Shown: positions 18,188-26,983, counted from the stretch's first letter. The stretch: 64,000 nt of DNA from DASUPK01 sp963833375 (GCA_963833375.1 CAWHXR010000004.1:496001-560000), one strand, 5' to 3'. Numbers and translations: made by a program. Notes: generated by a model from the letters alone, not told the origin.

Positions 18188-18224
18188 GCCCGGGCGCTGG
18201 GAGGCCCACTACTGGTCGGCCTCT

Positions 18225-18735
18225 TCATATAGGGCCCATGGGGCCGGTGGATGGCACGCGGCCATCCGGCGGAATCCAACCCGGGCACCGGCGAGCGAAG
18301 GGAGGTGGGAGCTGTCCCGCCCCGCCGTCAATCCCTAGCCCGTTACAGAACCGCGTTACAAGCGAAGGGCCGCCTCCAAGGGCGGCCCTTCGCCTTTCAT
18401 CTATCCAGAGCAGGCCGATGCCAAGGCTGACGATCAGGTTGATGAGCAGGACACCGCCGGCGATCAGGAGCCGGGTGATGGTGGCTGGCCCATAGTTGCC
18501 GGAGTCGCCCACCGCGGAGGTCGCCGCGATCAGGACCAGCGCGGCGGTCCCGAGCACCGCGACCGCAATGCCGATGATGTCTTCTCGACTGAGCTGCCTC
18601 TCGGTGGTTGAGCCCGATCTACCCAGTCGGGGGGCCGGGGAACCGCGGCCGAGCAGGTCAGACTTCGAAGCTGTCCATTTCCCGGCCCGCCGTTCGTCTA
18701 TGAGGCGACCAAGCCCCACAGACAGGAGGAAGCAA
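18225..18735 (-). CDS. Possible small membrane protein, ends uncertain
   Basis: An open minus-strand frame contains two convincing hydrophobic segments (IIGIAVAVLGTAALVLIAAT and LLIAGGVLLINLIVSLGIGL) ahead of LLWIDER. I find no canonical start between these and the divergent DGPF gene, and after WIDER the frame reads straight through the 18362-18393 terminator. The true protein probably ends near 18395, implying a frameshift, or the signal is spurious. Low confidence. Confidence 0.3.
18362..18393 (+). terminator. Strong Rho-independent terminator
   Basis: Perfect 13-bp stem GCGAAGGGCCGCC / GGCGGCCCTTCGC with a 6-nt loop, followed on the plus strand by CTTTCATCT. It would end the short-ORF transcript from about 18.1 kb, or act in both directions. 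Confidence 0.75.
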
Positions 18736-19095
18736 ATGAAGTACATGCTGCTGATCCACCAGGGCACCACGCCCACCCCGCGCGACCCGGAGGCCTGGGA
18801 CAAGCTCTCCGAGGACGAGCAGAGGGCGATCTACGCCGACTACCAGACGATCAGCTCCACGCCGGGGGTCACCCCCGGCCTCCAGCTGGACGGCCCGGAG
18901 TCGGCCACCACCGTCCGCGTGGAGGACGACAAGACGCTGACGACCGACGGGCCTTTCGTCTCGACGAAGGAGGCTCTGGGCGGCTGGCTCCTGTACGAGG
19001 CGGACGACCTGGATGCGGCGATCGAGCTCGCCTCCAGGATTCCCGCGGCCCGGCTGGGTGGGGGGATCGAGATCCGACCGGTCGTGGAGTCCTAG
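18736..19095 (+). CDS. YCII-related DGPF-domain protein
   Basis: 119-aa protein of the YCII/DGPF family starting MKYMLLIHQGTTPTPRDPEA. The diagnostic DGPF motif is in LTTDGPFVSTKEALGGW, followed by the helical DDLDAAIELASRIPAARLG. An AGGAGG site lies 6-7 nt before the ATG. It is adjacent to an ECF42-type sigma factor, the standard partnership for this family; the proteins are thought to act with or be controlled by that sigma factor. Confidence 0.92.
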   Translation: MKYMLLIHQGTTPTPRDPEAWDKLSEDEQRAIYADYQTISSTPGVTPGLQLDGPESATTVRVEDDKTLTTDGPFVSTKEALGGWLLYEADDLDAAIELASRIPAARLGGGIEIRPVVES

Positions 19096-19097
19096 CC

Positions 19098-20261
19098 ATC
19101 CTCGAGCAGGTCTTCCGCGACGAATGGGGCCGCGTCCTCGCCAGCCTGATCGGCTTTCTCGGCAGCTTCGACCTCGCCGAGGAGGCCGCTCAGGAGGCGT
19201 TCGCGATCGCCGCCGAGCGCTGGCCCCGCGAGGGAACGCCCGCCAATCCCCGAGCTTGGCTGGTGACGACCGCCCGCAACCGGGCGATCGACCGTATCCG
19301 CCGCGATCGCACCCTCGCCGAGAAGACCCGGTTCCTCGACCTGCCGGAAACGGTGGAGGACGAAGTGGACGAGACCACGATCCCCGATGAGCGGCTCGAG
19401 CTGCTCTTCACCTGCTGCCACCCCGCGCTGGCGCTCGATGCGCAGGTGGCACTCACCCTGAGGACGCTCGGGGGGTTGAGCACGGACGAGATCGCCCGCT
19501 CCTTCCTCGTCCCCAAGGAGACGATGGCCAAGCGACTGGTCCGGGCGAAGCACAAGATCGAGGCCGCCGGGATCCCGTTCCGAGTGCCGCCGGCCCATCT
19601 CCTGCCCGACCGGCTGGCGGCGGTGCTCGCCGTGATCTATCTGATCTTCAACGAGGGATACAGCGGCCGTGGCGATCTCTCGGCGGAGGCGATCCGGCTG
19701 GGCCGCGCGCTCGCCGAGCTGATGCCGGATGAGCCCGAGGCCCACGGGTTGCTCGCGCTGATGCTGGTCAACGACGCGCGGCGTGACGCCCGCTTCGCCG
19801 ACGAGACCGTCGTCCTCCTCCGCGACCAGGACCGTTCGCTCTGGGACCTGGACGAGCTCGAGCAGGGTCGGACGACGCTCGACCGGGCGATGGCGCTCGG
19901 TGGGCGCGGGCCGTACGTGCTGCAGGCCGCGATCGCCTCCCTGCACACCGACGATCCCGCGGACTGGCCGCAGATCGCCGCCCTCTACGGCGAGCTCGCC
20001 CGCCGCACCGGCTCGCCGGTCGTGGAGCTCAACCGGGCCGCAGCGATCGCCGAGGCGGGCGACGCCGAGGGCGCGCTCGCCCTGCTCGAGGAGCTGGAGC
20101 TCGAGAGCTACCACTACCTGCATTCGACCCGCGCGGAGCTCCTGCGCCGCCTCGGCCGCACCGACGAGGCCCGGGCAGCCTACGAGCGGGCGCTGGAGCT
20201 CGTCCACTCCGACGCGGAGCGGCGCTTTCTCGAGCGGCGCCTGGGCGAGGTGCGCGGCTGA
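19098..20261 (+). CDS. ECF42-type RNA polymerase sigma factor with C-terminal TPR-like extension
   Basis: Sigma-70 region 2 (LGSFDLAEEAAQEAFAIAAE, ARNRAIDRIRRDRTLAE) and region 4 (LTLRTLGGLSTDEIARSFLV, KETMAKRLVRAKHKI) are followed by a long helical extension (FNEGYSGRGDLSAEAIRLGR, VVELNRAAAIAEAGDAEGAL) typical of ECF42, whose extension replaces an anti-sigma factor. Coding clearly begins just after the DGPF stop, yet no ATG, GTG or TTG exists in frame before 19263, which would delete half of region 2. An ATC at 19098 lies 8 nt after GTGGAG and is my assumed start; an error converting ATG to ATC is possible. Confidence 0.88.
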   Translation: MLEQVFRDEWGRVLASLIGFLGSFDLAEEAAQEAFAIAAERWPREGTPANPRAWLVTTARNRAIDRIRRDRTLAEKTRFLDLPETVEDEVDETTIPDERLELLFTCCHPALALDAQVALTLRTLGGLSTDEIARSFLVPKETMAKRLVRAKHKIEAAGIPFRVPPAHLLPDRLAAVLAVIYLIFNEGYSGRGDLSAEAIRLGRALAELMPDEPEAHGLLALMLVNDARRDARFADETVVLLRDQDRSLWDLDELEQGRTTLDRAMALGGRGPYVLQAAIASLHTDDPADWPQIAALYGELARRTGSPVVELNRAAAIAEAGDAEGALALLEELELESYHYLHSTRAELLRRLGRTDEARAAYERALELVHSDAERRFLERRLGEVRG

Positions 20262-20302
20262 CCGGCCGGCTCACCGCTGTTGCGCAGACGGGTCCTGCGA
20301 TT

Positions 20303-20320
20303 TCACCCGATCGGGATGAC
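20303..20320. promoter_or_regulatory. Candidate operator palindrome, copy 1
   Basis: TCACCCGATCGGGATGA, an imperfect palindrome centred on CGATCG just upstream of the DUF7144-gad pair. It resembles the palindromes at 22783, 23943, 29073 and 30568. Confidence 0.4.
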
Positions 20321-20341
20321 GACAGTCAGCGCTCGTTCCGG

Positions 20342-20803
20342 TTGGCTCACGGTGAGTCGAGGCCCCAATTGCAGACCGCGACAGCAAACCGAAACAACTT
20401 CGAGTACGTCGCCCGTCCCCGACTTCCGGTCGTGGGCGAGGCCGTCTTCGCAAGCGGCTGGCTGCTCACCATCGGCCTGCTCAACCTCTTCTATGCGATC
20501 TCGGTGCTCGCCGACTCGCATATCTTCATCACCACCGCAGCCTGGCTGGTCGGTGACGCGCGGCCGTGGGGTTGGTTCATGCTGGTCGTTGCGTTGATCC
20601 AGCTGGCCGCGGCCCCGGGCGTGTTGCTGGGCCGGCTCGGGGCCCTGGCGATCGGCGTGATCTCGGTGTTCGGCCACGTCGCGGCAGCCATCATGTTCTT
20701 CCCCGATGAGCCTGGGATCGCGATCGCTCTGCTCGTCCTCGATGCGGCCGTCTTGCTTTGTCTGGTGACCGTCGCGAGGAACGCTAGGCTCGCCACCGGC
20801 TGA
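20342..20803 (+). CDS. DUF7144-type four-TM membrane protein
   Basis: About 150 aa with four hydrophobic segments: ASGWLLTIGLLNLFYAISVL, GWFMLVVALIQLAAAPGVLL, LGALAIGVISVFGHVAAAIM and AIALLVLDAAVLLCLVTVA. It resembles the DUF7144 family and the product of 22277-22675. The start (TTG at 20342) is uncertain. The stop overlaps the ATG of the glutamate decarboxylase gene (TGATG), so the two are coupled; a link to acid or general stress is inference. Confidence 0.75.
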   Translation: MAHGESRPQLQTATANRNNFEYVARPRLPVVGEAVFASGWLLTIGLLNLFYAISVLADSHIFITTAAWLVGDARPWGWFMLVVALIQLAAAPGVLLGRLGALAIGVISVFGHVAAAIMFFPDEPGIAIALLVLDAAVLLCLVTVARNARLATG

Positions 20804-22182
20804 TGGCACCTGAAAAGGGCAAGCTGGAGCAGCTAGAGGTCGCCGGGCCGGGTACCTGGCTCATCGCGGACGCACCCCGGGACGCGATTCCGGAGAATGC
20901 GATGAGCGCCACCGCCGCAATGCGCTTGGTCACGAATGAGTTGGCGGTGGAGGGAATTCCCGAGCGCAACCTGGCGACCTTCGTCACCACCTGGATGGAG
21001 CCGGAGGCTCGCGTCGTGATCGATCAGAACCTGCACCGCAACTTCATCGATCACGCCGAGTACCCGATGACCGCAGAGATCGAGCAGCGCTGCATCAGGA
21101 TGCTCGCCGAGCTCTTCAACGCGCCCGGCGAGACGACCGGCGCCCGCACCCAGGGTTCATCCGAGGCGATCATGCTCGGCGCGCTCTCGCTGAAGTGGAA
21201 GTGGCGCGAACGGCGAGAGGCCGCCGGCAAGTCCACCGACAGGCCGAACCTGGTCTTCGGCGGGGACGTGCACGTGGTCTGGGAGAAGTTCTGCCGCTAC
21301 TTCGACGTCGAGCCGCGGATCGTTCCCCTGCAGGCCGGCAAGTACACGATCGGTCCCGAGGACGTCGAGCCCCACCTCGACGAGAACACGATCGGCGTCG
21401 CCGCCGTCGTCGGGACGACCTTCACCGGTCATGCCGACGACGTCGTCGGGATCAACGAGCTGCTGGTTCGCTATCGCGACGAGAAGGGGCTGGACATCCC
21501 CATGCACATCGACGGCGCCAGCGGCGCCTTCGTCTGGCCCTTCCTCTACCCGGATTCGAAGTGGGACTTCCGGCTCGAGCAGGTCCGCTCGATCAACGCG
21601 TCGGGGCACAAGTTCGGCCTGGTCTACCCCGGGGTCGGCTGGCTGATCTTCCGCGAGAAGTCCGATCTCGCAGAGGACCTGGTCTTCTACGAGAACTACC
21701 TGGGGAAGACCGACGCCACCTTCACGCTCAATTTCTCGACCGGCTCGGCGATGGTGCTGGCGCAGTACTACAACTTCATCCGCTTCGGCAGGGCGGGCTA
21801 CCGGCTGATCATGGAGATCATGCAGGAGAACGCGGAGACACTCGCCGCGGACATCGACCGGATGGGCCCGTTTCAGATCGTCGGCGCCGGCGAGGAGACG
21901 CTGCCACTGGTCGCCTTCAACCTCGCGGAGGAGCAAGCCTACGACGAGTTCGACATCGCCTTCCAGCTCTCGGCCGAGCGCGGCTGGATGGTGCCCGCTT
22001 ACACCATGCCGCCGGATGCCCATGACGTGAAGATGATGCGGGCGCTCGTCAAGGTCAACCTGAGCCGGTCGCTGGTGGACAGGCTGGTGGACGACATCTC
22101 CGAGGCGATCAAGACCCTTGAGGTCAAGGGTCCGGTCAGTCCCTCCGAACGGGCGCGCGTCAAGACCAGCGTCAGCCACTGA
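20803..22182 (+). CDS. gad: Glutamate decarboxylase
   Basis: PLP-dependent decarboxylase converting glutamate to GABA and CO2, consuming a proton; a classical acid-stress enzyme. 459 aa, full length. Recognised by RNLATFVTTWMEPEARVVID, the substrate-loop region GARTQGSSEAIMLG, HIDGASGAFVWPFLYP with the PLP-interacting Asp, and the Schiff-base Lys in INASGHKFGLVYPGVGW. The C-terminal activation segment of plant and E. coli enzymes is short here. ATG overlaps the upstream stop. No glutamate/GABA antiporter is in view. Confidence 0.95.
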   Translation: MAPEKGKLEQLEVAGPGTWLIADAPRDAIPENAMSATAAMRLVTNELAVEGIPERNLATFVTTWMEPEARVVIDQNLHRNFIDHAEYPMTAEIEQRCIRMLAELFNAPGETTGARTQGSSEAIMLGALSLKWKWRERREAAGKSTDRPNLVFGGDVHVVWEKFCRYFDVEPRIVPLQAGKYTIGPEDVEPHLDENTIGVAAVVGTTFTGHADDVVGINELLVRYRDEKGLDIPMHIDGASGAFVWPFLYPDSKWDFRLEQVRSINASGHKFGLVYPGVGWLIFREKSDLAEDLVFYENYLGKTDATFTLNFSTGSAMVLAQYYNFIRFGRAGYRLIMEIMQENAETLAADIDRMGPFQIVGAGEETLPLVAFNLAEEQAYDEFDIAFQLSAERGWMVPAYTMPPDAHDVKMMRALVKVNLSRSLVDRLVDDISEAIKTLEVKGPVSPSERARVKTSVSH

Positions 22183-22276
22183 GCGCTTCCGAGCGATGCG
22201 CAGGCTCGTTCATCCGAGCCGCGCGGAACCGACGGTCGCGGGAGCCCGGTCGTGCGAACCGGGCTCCCGCGCTCGG

Positions 22277-22675
22277 TCAGGCCCTTGGGGTCGTCCCGGC
22301 GTCGTAGGGCTCGTCGGAGCCGAAGACGATGATCCCGTAGACGATCCACACGCAGAGCGCGAAGATGGCCAGGTTCCACCAGGGGTGGGCGTTGCCCATT
22401 GACAGAAGCGCCCCGATCGCGCCGAGGCTGCCGCCGATCACCCCGATCACCCGGCCGTAGACGTTGCCGGCCATCAGCGAGAAGCCGCCGGTCAGCTGGA
22501 TCACGCCGAGGATGATCAGCACCCAGCCGAGTGTGTTGAGGTTGGTGAGGATGTACCTCGTGTCGTTGGCGTAGAAGTTCGCATCGGCGATAGCGCCGAT
22601 CCCGTAGATGATGTTGAGCGTTCCGACGATCAGCAGGAAGACTGCGGCGAAGACGACGCGGCCTGCACCTCTCAT
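22277..22675 (-). CDS. DUF7144-type four-TM membrane protein
   Basis: About 132 aa starting MRGAGRVVFAAVFLLIVGTL after a GGAGAA ribosome site. Four hydrophobic segments including VLIILGVIQLTGGFSLMAG and LAIFALCVWIVYGIIVFGS. Paralogue of the protein encoded just before gad; convergent with gad, 94 nt away. The segment 22676-22823 upstream carries a candidate operator palindrome. Confidence 0.85.
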   Translation of the reverse strand: MRGAGRVVFAAVFLLIVGTLNIIYGIGAIADANFYANDTRYILTNLNTLGWVLIILGVIQLTGGFSLMAGNVYGRVIGVIGGSLGAIGALLSMGNAHPWWNLAIFALCVWIVYGIIVFGSDEPYDAGTTPRA

Positions 22676-22782
22676 CTGGTTCTCCTTTTTCGCCGACCAC
22701 CGCGAGAGGCGGCCGTGTCCGAGGGCAGCGCTTCGAAGCTCGCGCACCTCGCCTGACAAACTGGCAGCGGCACCCGGCGGCT

Positions 22783-22805
22783 ACATCCCCCGATACGGGT
22801 GATAT
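22783..22805. promoter_or_regulatory. Candidate operator palindrome, copy 2
   Basis: ATCCCCCGATACGGGTGAT, an imperfect palindrome about 110 nt upstream of the DUF7144 gene and just past the end of the YbhN-type gene. Same family as the other four sites. Confidence 0.35.
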
Positions 22806-22823
22806 TCGGTCCAGGCGTGGCCC

Positions 22824-23912
22824 TCAGCCTTCAGCGTGCCTGGTGGACCGGCGTGCCCGACGCCGACCCTTGAGCTCCTCGCTCTTCACCTTCGCCTGTT
22901 CATACGAGCTCGAGACCAGCTCCCTGCCTCCGGACCAACCGAAAACCCAGGAGACCAGCGCCACTGCGAACACCACGTTCCACGCGGAGACGACCAGCTG
23001 CTGCGAGGCGGAGTAGGCCGTCGCGTTGGAGGCGCTGGTCTGGTTCTTGAGCGCCGCGCTGTTCATCGCCTGGGTCACCCCGACCCCGCCGGGGGTGAGG
23101 GAGACGCTGTTGGAGATCGAGTTCGAGGCGGTGACGGAGGCGACGTTGTGGAACGTGACGGGGATGCTGTAGGCGCCCAGGAACACGGCGATGATCCCCA
23201 GCCGCGCCAGGTAGCTTCCCAGCTCGGGCAGCACCAGGCCGGTCAGCGTCTTCCGGGGCGAGCCGAGGATGGCACCGCCGGCGATCAGCTGCTCACGGAG
23301 CCTGTGCCATTGCTCGCGGAAGACCCGGGTGGTCAGGACGAGCAGGAAGATCACCCCGGCCGCGATCGCGATCGCGATCACCTTGTGATTCGAGATCAGA
23401 CCGAGCTTGATCGAGAACGATCCGGCGACGGAGAGGAAAAGGTAGAGGTAGACGGCGATATTGAAGATCGAGAACGGGATCTTCTGGATGGCGAACCCGG
23501 AAAGGATGGATGCGAAGGTCGCCCCCGCGATCACCGTCGTGAACATGATCAACATCACGAACGTGCCGATGTTCGCCGGCAGAAAGCTGTTCATAGCCAC
23601 CGAGGTCGCGTAGGAGGCGAGAACCAGCCGGAACGTGACCCCAGCCCGCGGGAAGGCCGCGCGCAAGATCGCCAGCCAGGCGACCGCCGCGAGGGTCGTC
23701 TGCAGGCTCTGCAGGACGACGCCGCCTATGACCGCCCACGCGGGAACCTCCCTGATCTTCTTGAAGAGCTCGCGGATCCATTCCGAGACCGGAATCCCGA
23801 CCAGGTCGAGGACGAAGATCAGCAGCGCCAGGCCGCCGACCCAGATTGCGACGCGCGCCAATCGTGCGACCAGGGCCTCGTTCTGCGGCAGCGCGGCGAG
23901 CCACTTCCTCAT
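22824..23912 (-). CDS. Lysylphosphatidylglycerol synthase TM region / YbhN-type flippase-like protein
   Basis: 362-aa integral membrane protein of the UPF0104/LPG_synthase_TM family without the cytosolic transferase domain. Multiple TM segments (RVAIWVGGLALLIFVLDLVG, VIAIAIAAGVIFLLVLTTRV) and the family signature SVSLTPGGVGVTQAMN near the C-terminus, ending in a basic tail GRRRARRSTRHAEG. Family members move or modify lipids; the substrate is unknown. A candidate operator palindrome lies about 30 nt upstream of the ATG. Confidence 0.85.
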   Translation of the reverse strand: MRKWLAALPQNEALVARLARVAIWVGGLALLIFVLDLVGIPVSEWIRELFKKIREVPAWAVIGGVVLQSLQTTLAAVAWLAILRAAFPRAGVTFRLVLASYATSVAMNSFLPANIGTFVMLIMFTTVIAGATFASILSGFAIQKIPFSIFNIAVYLYLFLSVAGSFSIKLGLISNHKVIAIAIAAGVIFLLVLTTRVFREQWHRLREQLIAGGAILGSPRKTLTGLVLPELGSYLARLGIIAVFLGAYSIPVTFHNVASVTASNSISNSVSLTPGGVGVTQAMNSAALKNQTSASNATAYSASQQLVVSAWNVVFAVALVSWVFGWSGGRELVSSSYEQAKVKSEELKGRRRARRSTRHAEG

Positions 23913-23942
23913 CGGCCAAACCTATCCGTGCGCAGGGCGGAA

Positions 23943-23963
23943 CATCATCCGATCGGGGTGATG
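23943..23963. promoter_or_regulatory. Candidate operator palindrome, copy 3
   Basis: CATCATCCGATCGGGGTGATG, an imperfect palindrome between the divergent YbhN-type gene (start 23912) and the gene at 24024; it could serve either. Confidence 0.45.
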
Positions 23964-24023
23964 GATGCAAGCGAAGCTGGGTTCATCCTGTCCAATTCAA
24001 ACCGTCAAGGAATCGAGGTAGAG

Positions 24024-24473
24024 GTGACCGGAAAAGCCGATTTCAGCGAGGAGGAGTGGAAGGTCGTGCTCGAGGGGCCGCCGAGCGCGGGACTCATCGT
24101 GATCGCCGCTGACCGAGGCGGATCGATCCGCGAGAGCTTCTCGATGGCGAAGGCCTACACGGAGGCCCGTAAGGAGCACGGCGAGAGCGAGCTTCTCGAC
24201 GAGCTCACCGCCGCCAAGCCAGAGATGGACCACACGCGCTACAAGACCCCGGAGGAGCTCAAGGAGGCCTGCCTCAAGCACATCTCGGACGCCGTGGCCC
24301 TGCTCAAGTCCAAGGCCACCGGCGAGGAGGTCGATGAGTACAAGAACTTCATCCTCGCACTCGCTCAGCGGGTCGCGGAGGCGCGCAAGGAGGGGTTCAT
24401 GGGCCTGAGCGGTGAGCGGGTCAGCGAAGCCGAGCGGGAGGCGATCGGCGAGATAAGTGGTGCTCTCGCCTGA
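24024..24473 (+). CDS. Conserved helical protein of unknown function
   Basis: 149 aa starting at GTG (MTGKADFSEEEWKVVLEGPP). Acidic and helical: GGSIRESFSMAKAYTEARKE, YKTPEELKEACLKHISDAVA, EYKNFILALAQRVAEARKEG, ending RVSEAEREAIGEISGALA. I recall similar uncharacterised proteins across actinobacteria with a TerB-like helical feel, but cannot assign a function. First gene of a run of small stress-like genes on the plus strand. Confidence 0.75.
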   Translation: MTGKADFSEEEWKVVLEGPPSAGLIVIAADRGGSIRESFSMAKAYTEARKEHGESELLDELTAAKPEMDHTRYKTPEELKEACLKHISDAVALLKSKATGEEVDEYKNFILALAQRVAEARKEGFMGLSGERVSEAEREAIGEISGALA

Positions 24474-24589
24474 GTGGGCCCTGATCGAAGAACCCCCTGA
24501 CACCCGATTTCACCCTCTTTGCATGATGCGCCGGCGCCGCGCCGGCGGTTGCATCTGTGGGCACGCGGAGGAGAAAGGAAGGGATAACG

Positions 24590-24862
24590 ATGCCGCTGGT
24601 AAGAAGAAGGCCGCTGGTTCGAGCCGCGATGGTCGGTGGTGCTGGGTATGCCATGGGAAAGCGCCGAGCCCAGGCCCAGGAGCCGGAGGCCCAACAGGCC
24701 GCCCCGCCTCAACAGCAGACCGCGGAGGCGCCCGCGCCGGCCGGCGGCGGGGGCATGTCCGAAATGGACCGAATCGACGCGCTCAAGAAGCTCGGCGAGC
24801 TCCACGACTCGGGAGTCCTGACCGACGAGCAATTCGAGGCCGAGAAGGAGAAGCTGATCTAA
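24590..24862 (+). CDS. SHOCT-domain protein
   Basis: 90 aa. An N-terminal basic/hydrophobic part (MPLVRRRPLVRAAMVGGAGY) leads through an Ala/Pro/Gln linker to a C-terminal SHOCT domain (MDRIDALKKLGELHDSGVLT then DEQFEAEKEKLI). SHOCT modules often mediate oligomerisation or membrane association. GGAAGGGA precedes the ATG at 24590; an in-frame start at 24557 lacks such a site. The stop TAA directly abuts the next ATG. Confidence 0.88.
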   Translation: MPLVRRRPLVRAAMVGGAGYAMGKRRAQAQEPEAQQAAPPQQQTAEAPAPAGGGGMSEMDRIDALKKLGELHDSGVLTDEQFEAEKEKLI

Positions 24863-25366
24863 ATGGAATTCGGACCGGTTCAGATGCTGGTAGTCGGCTT
24901 CGAGGACGGGAAGTTCTCGGGAGAGATACTCGCCGAGCTGCGACGCCTGCGGGAGCACGAGATCGTCCGCCTGGTGGATCTGCTCTTCGTCGCCAAGGAC
25001 AAGGACGGCGAGATCGAGGTGATTGAGCACAGCGACCTTCGGGAGGACGAGGCGGAGGCGTTCGGCGCGCTCGCCGGCGCGCTGCTGGGCGTGGGAGCAG
25101 CCGGGGAGGAAGGAGCCGAAGCGGGGGCCGCGCTGGGCGCGGCCGCCGTCGAGGAGAGGGGTTCGGTCATGGACCCGGAAGACGTCTGGTACCTGGCCGA
25201 TGTCATTCCGCCCGGGAGCTCCGCCGGCATCGCCCTGCTCGAGCACCGCTGGGCGATCCCGCTCAGGGACGCGATCGAGCGTGCCGGTGGCAACCCCTTG
25301 GTGGACACCTGGGTCCACCCCCAGGATCTGGTGGCAGCCGGCGCCGAAGCCGCTAGGCGGAGCTGA
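24863..25366 (+). CDS. DUF6325/DUF1269-type protein
   Basis: 167 aa starting MEFGPVQMLVVGFEDGKFSG. The opening strand-helix (ILAELRRLREHEIVRLVDLL), the Ala/Gly-rich middle (GALLGVGAAGEEGAEAGAAL) and the later EDVWYLADVIPPGSSAGIAL and LEHRWAIPLRDAIERAGG match the DUF6325 family, related to DUF1269 membrane-association proteins. Translationally coupled to the SHOCT gene, so the two probably act together. Role unknown. Confidence 0.85.
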   Translation: MEFGPVQMLVVGFEDGKFSGEILAELRRLREHEIVRLVDLLFVAKDKDGEIEVIEHSDLREDEAEAFGALAGALLGVGAAGEEGAEAGAALGAAAVEERGSVMDPEDVWYLADVIPPGSSAGIALLEHRWAIPLRDAIERAGGNPLVDTWVHPQDLVAAGAEAARRS

Positions 25367-25397
25367 GCCTCCACAGGGGGCCCGCTCCGGGAAAGCG

Positions 25398-26717
25398 ATG
25401 TCTCCTGCCATCAGCCAGCGGGCGGCGGCGATCGCCGCCCTTGGCCTGCCGCCGGCCCTACTCATCCTGGCAATCACCGTCCTCGTAGGGGAGTTTCCCC
25501 GCGGCTTGATCGTGCTCGGGTGCGTGGTCGTCGCGCTCGCTGCGGCCTGGTATGGCCTGCTGCGGCGTGGTACCGCCCGCCTGCTCGCTCTCGCGGTTGC
25601 GCTGGCGGCGCTGGCGGGCCTCACCGTGGTGCTCGTTTCGCAAGGTGAACATTTCGTTGAGACCATCGTGATCATCGCGGGCCTGGGCGTGGCGACGGCT
25701 TCGGCCAAGGCGGCCTTCAGACTGCGTGCGCCCCTGCCCTCGGCGCCGAACCCGAAGCGTCCCGTGCTGCTCTACAACCCGAAGTCGGGGGGTGGTAAGG
25801 CCGAGCGCTTCTCTCTCGCAGAGGAAGCGCGGAAACGGGGCATCATTCCCGTGGAGCTCACTCCGGATGCGGATCTGGAGCGGCTCGTGCGGGATGCGGT
25901 GGCCGATGGCGCCGACGCCCTGGCGATGGCGGGCGGCGACGGGTCGCAGGCGATCGTCGCCGCGATCGCCTCGGAGCTGGACCTGCCATACGCCTGCATT
26001 CCCGCCGGCACGCGAAACCATTTTGCGCTCGACCTGGGGGTCGACCGCGACGATGTCGTTGGAGCGTTGGACGCGCTCGTGGATGGCCGCGAGCGTCGCG
26101 TGGACCTGGCCGAGGTCAACGGCCGCGTCTTCGTCAACAACGTCTCGCTCGGTCTCTACGCCGAGGCGGTTCAGCGCCCCGGCTACCGTGACGCGAAGCT
26201 TCGCACCCTGCTCGACACGGTCCCGGACGTGCTCGGCCCCGATGGCGGCGGGCTCGATCTCGCCTGGACAGGGCCGAGCGGTCACGAGCACCACGCCGGC
26301 GCGGCGGTCCTGGTGTCGAACAATCGCTACCGGCTCGGCCGCGCCGTCGGCTCCGGCACCCGGCCCCGGATCGACGACGGGATGCTTGGAATAACCGTGG
26401 CGTCCGCGCCGTCCGGCGCCGGGTCGCACCGACTGGCGCAGCGCCCCTGGCGGGAGTGGTCCACCGCGGAATTCGAGGTGGATTCGGATCGGCCGGTAGC
26501 GGCCGGCGTTGACGGCGAGGCCATGACCCTCGAGCCGCCCCTCAGATTCAGGATCCGGCCGGGGGCGCTCAAGGTAAGGATCGCCAGCGCGCACCCGGGA
26601 GCCTCGCCCTCGGCTGCCATCCCGGAGGGGCTCTGGGACGGTATCCGCGCCCTACTCCGCGTGGCGGCCGGCCGGACTCCTGTCGCCGCCCAGAACGCAG
26701 CTGACGTACTCGCCTGA
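25398..26717 (+). CDS. Diacylglycerol kinase-family protein with N-terminal membrane domain
   Basis: 439 aa. About 110 residues with four hydrophobic helices (ALLILAITVLVGEFPRGLIV, LLALAVALAALAGLTVVLVS) precede a DAGK catalytic domain: VLLYNPKSGGGKAERF, ALAMAGGDGSQAIVAAIA (GGDG nucleotide loop), PYACIPAGTRNHFALDLGVD. The C-terminal part has RIDDGMLGITVASAPSG and the PLRFRIRPGALKVRI tail. It is likely to phosphorylate a membrane lipid. The ATG at 25398 is preceded by GGGAAAGCG. Confidence 0.88.
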   Translation: MSPAISQRAAAIAALGLPPALLILAITVLVGEFPRGLIVLGCVVVALAAAWYGLLRRGTARLLALAVALAALAGLTVVLVSQGEHFVETIVIIAGLGVATASAKAAFRLRAPLPSAPNPKRPVLLYNPKSGGGKAERFSLAEEARKRGIIPVELTPDADLERLVRDAVADGADALAMAGGDGSQAIVAAIASELDLPYACIPAGTRNHFALDLGVDRDDVVGALDALVDGRERRVDLAEVNGRVFVNNVSLGLYAEAVQRPGYRDAKLRTLLDTVPDVLGPDGGGLDLAWTGPSGHEHHAGAAVLVSNNRYRLGRAVGSGTRPRIDDGMLGITVASAPSGAGSHRLAQRPWREWSTAEFEVDSDRPVAAGVDGEAMTLEPPLRFRIRPGALKVRIASAHPGASPSAAIPEGLWDGIRALLRVAAGRTPVAAQNAADVLA

Positions 26718-26764
26718 GCCACCCCAGAGACAAGCGCAGATCACAAACGAAAGAAGGAGGAACG

Positions 26765-26983
26765 ATGGACATCCTGGAGATCGAGCAGAAGGAGACCGTG
26801 TCGCGGGAGGAGGCGGCAGCCCGGTTGCGAGCGTTCGCCGAGATGCTCTCGCGAAACAACGATCTCGAGTTCGAGCGGGGCGGGATGCAGATCAAGGTCC
26901 ACGTTCCCGACGAGGTCAGGCTGAAGGTTGAGCTCGAGCTCGAGACCGATGAACGCGAGCTGGAGATAGAGCTGACCTGGTGA
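26765..26983 (+). CDS. amphi-Trp domain protein
   Basis: 72 aa matching the small amphi-Trp family: MDILEIEQKETVSREEAAAR, the helix LRAFAEMLSRNNDLEFERGG, and an amphipathic C-terminus KVELELETDERELEIELTW ending in the signature Trp. A strong AAGGAGGAACG site precedes the ATG. The stop overlaps the next gene's GTG. Family function unknown. Confidence 0.9.
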   Translation: MDILEIEQKETVSREEAAARLRAFAEMLSRNNDLEFERGGMQIKVHVPDEVRLKVELELETDERELEIELTW

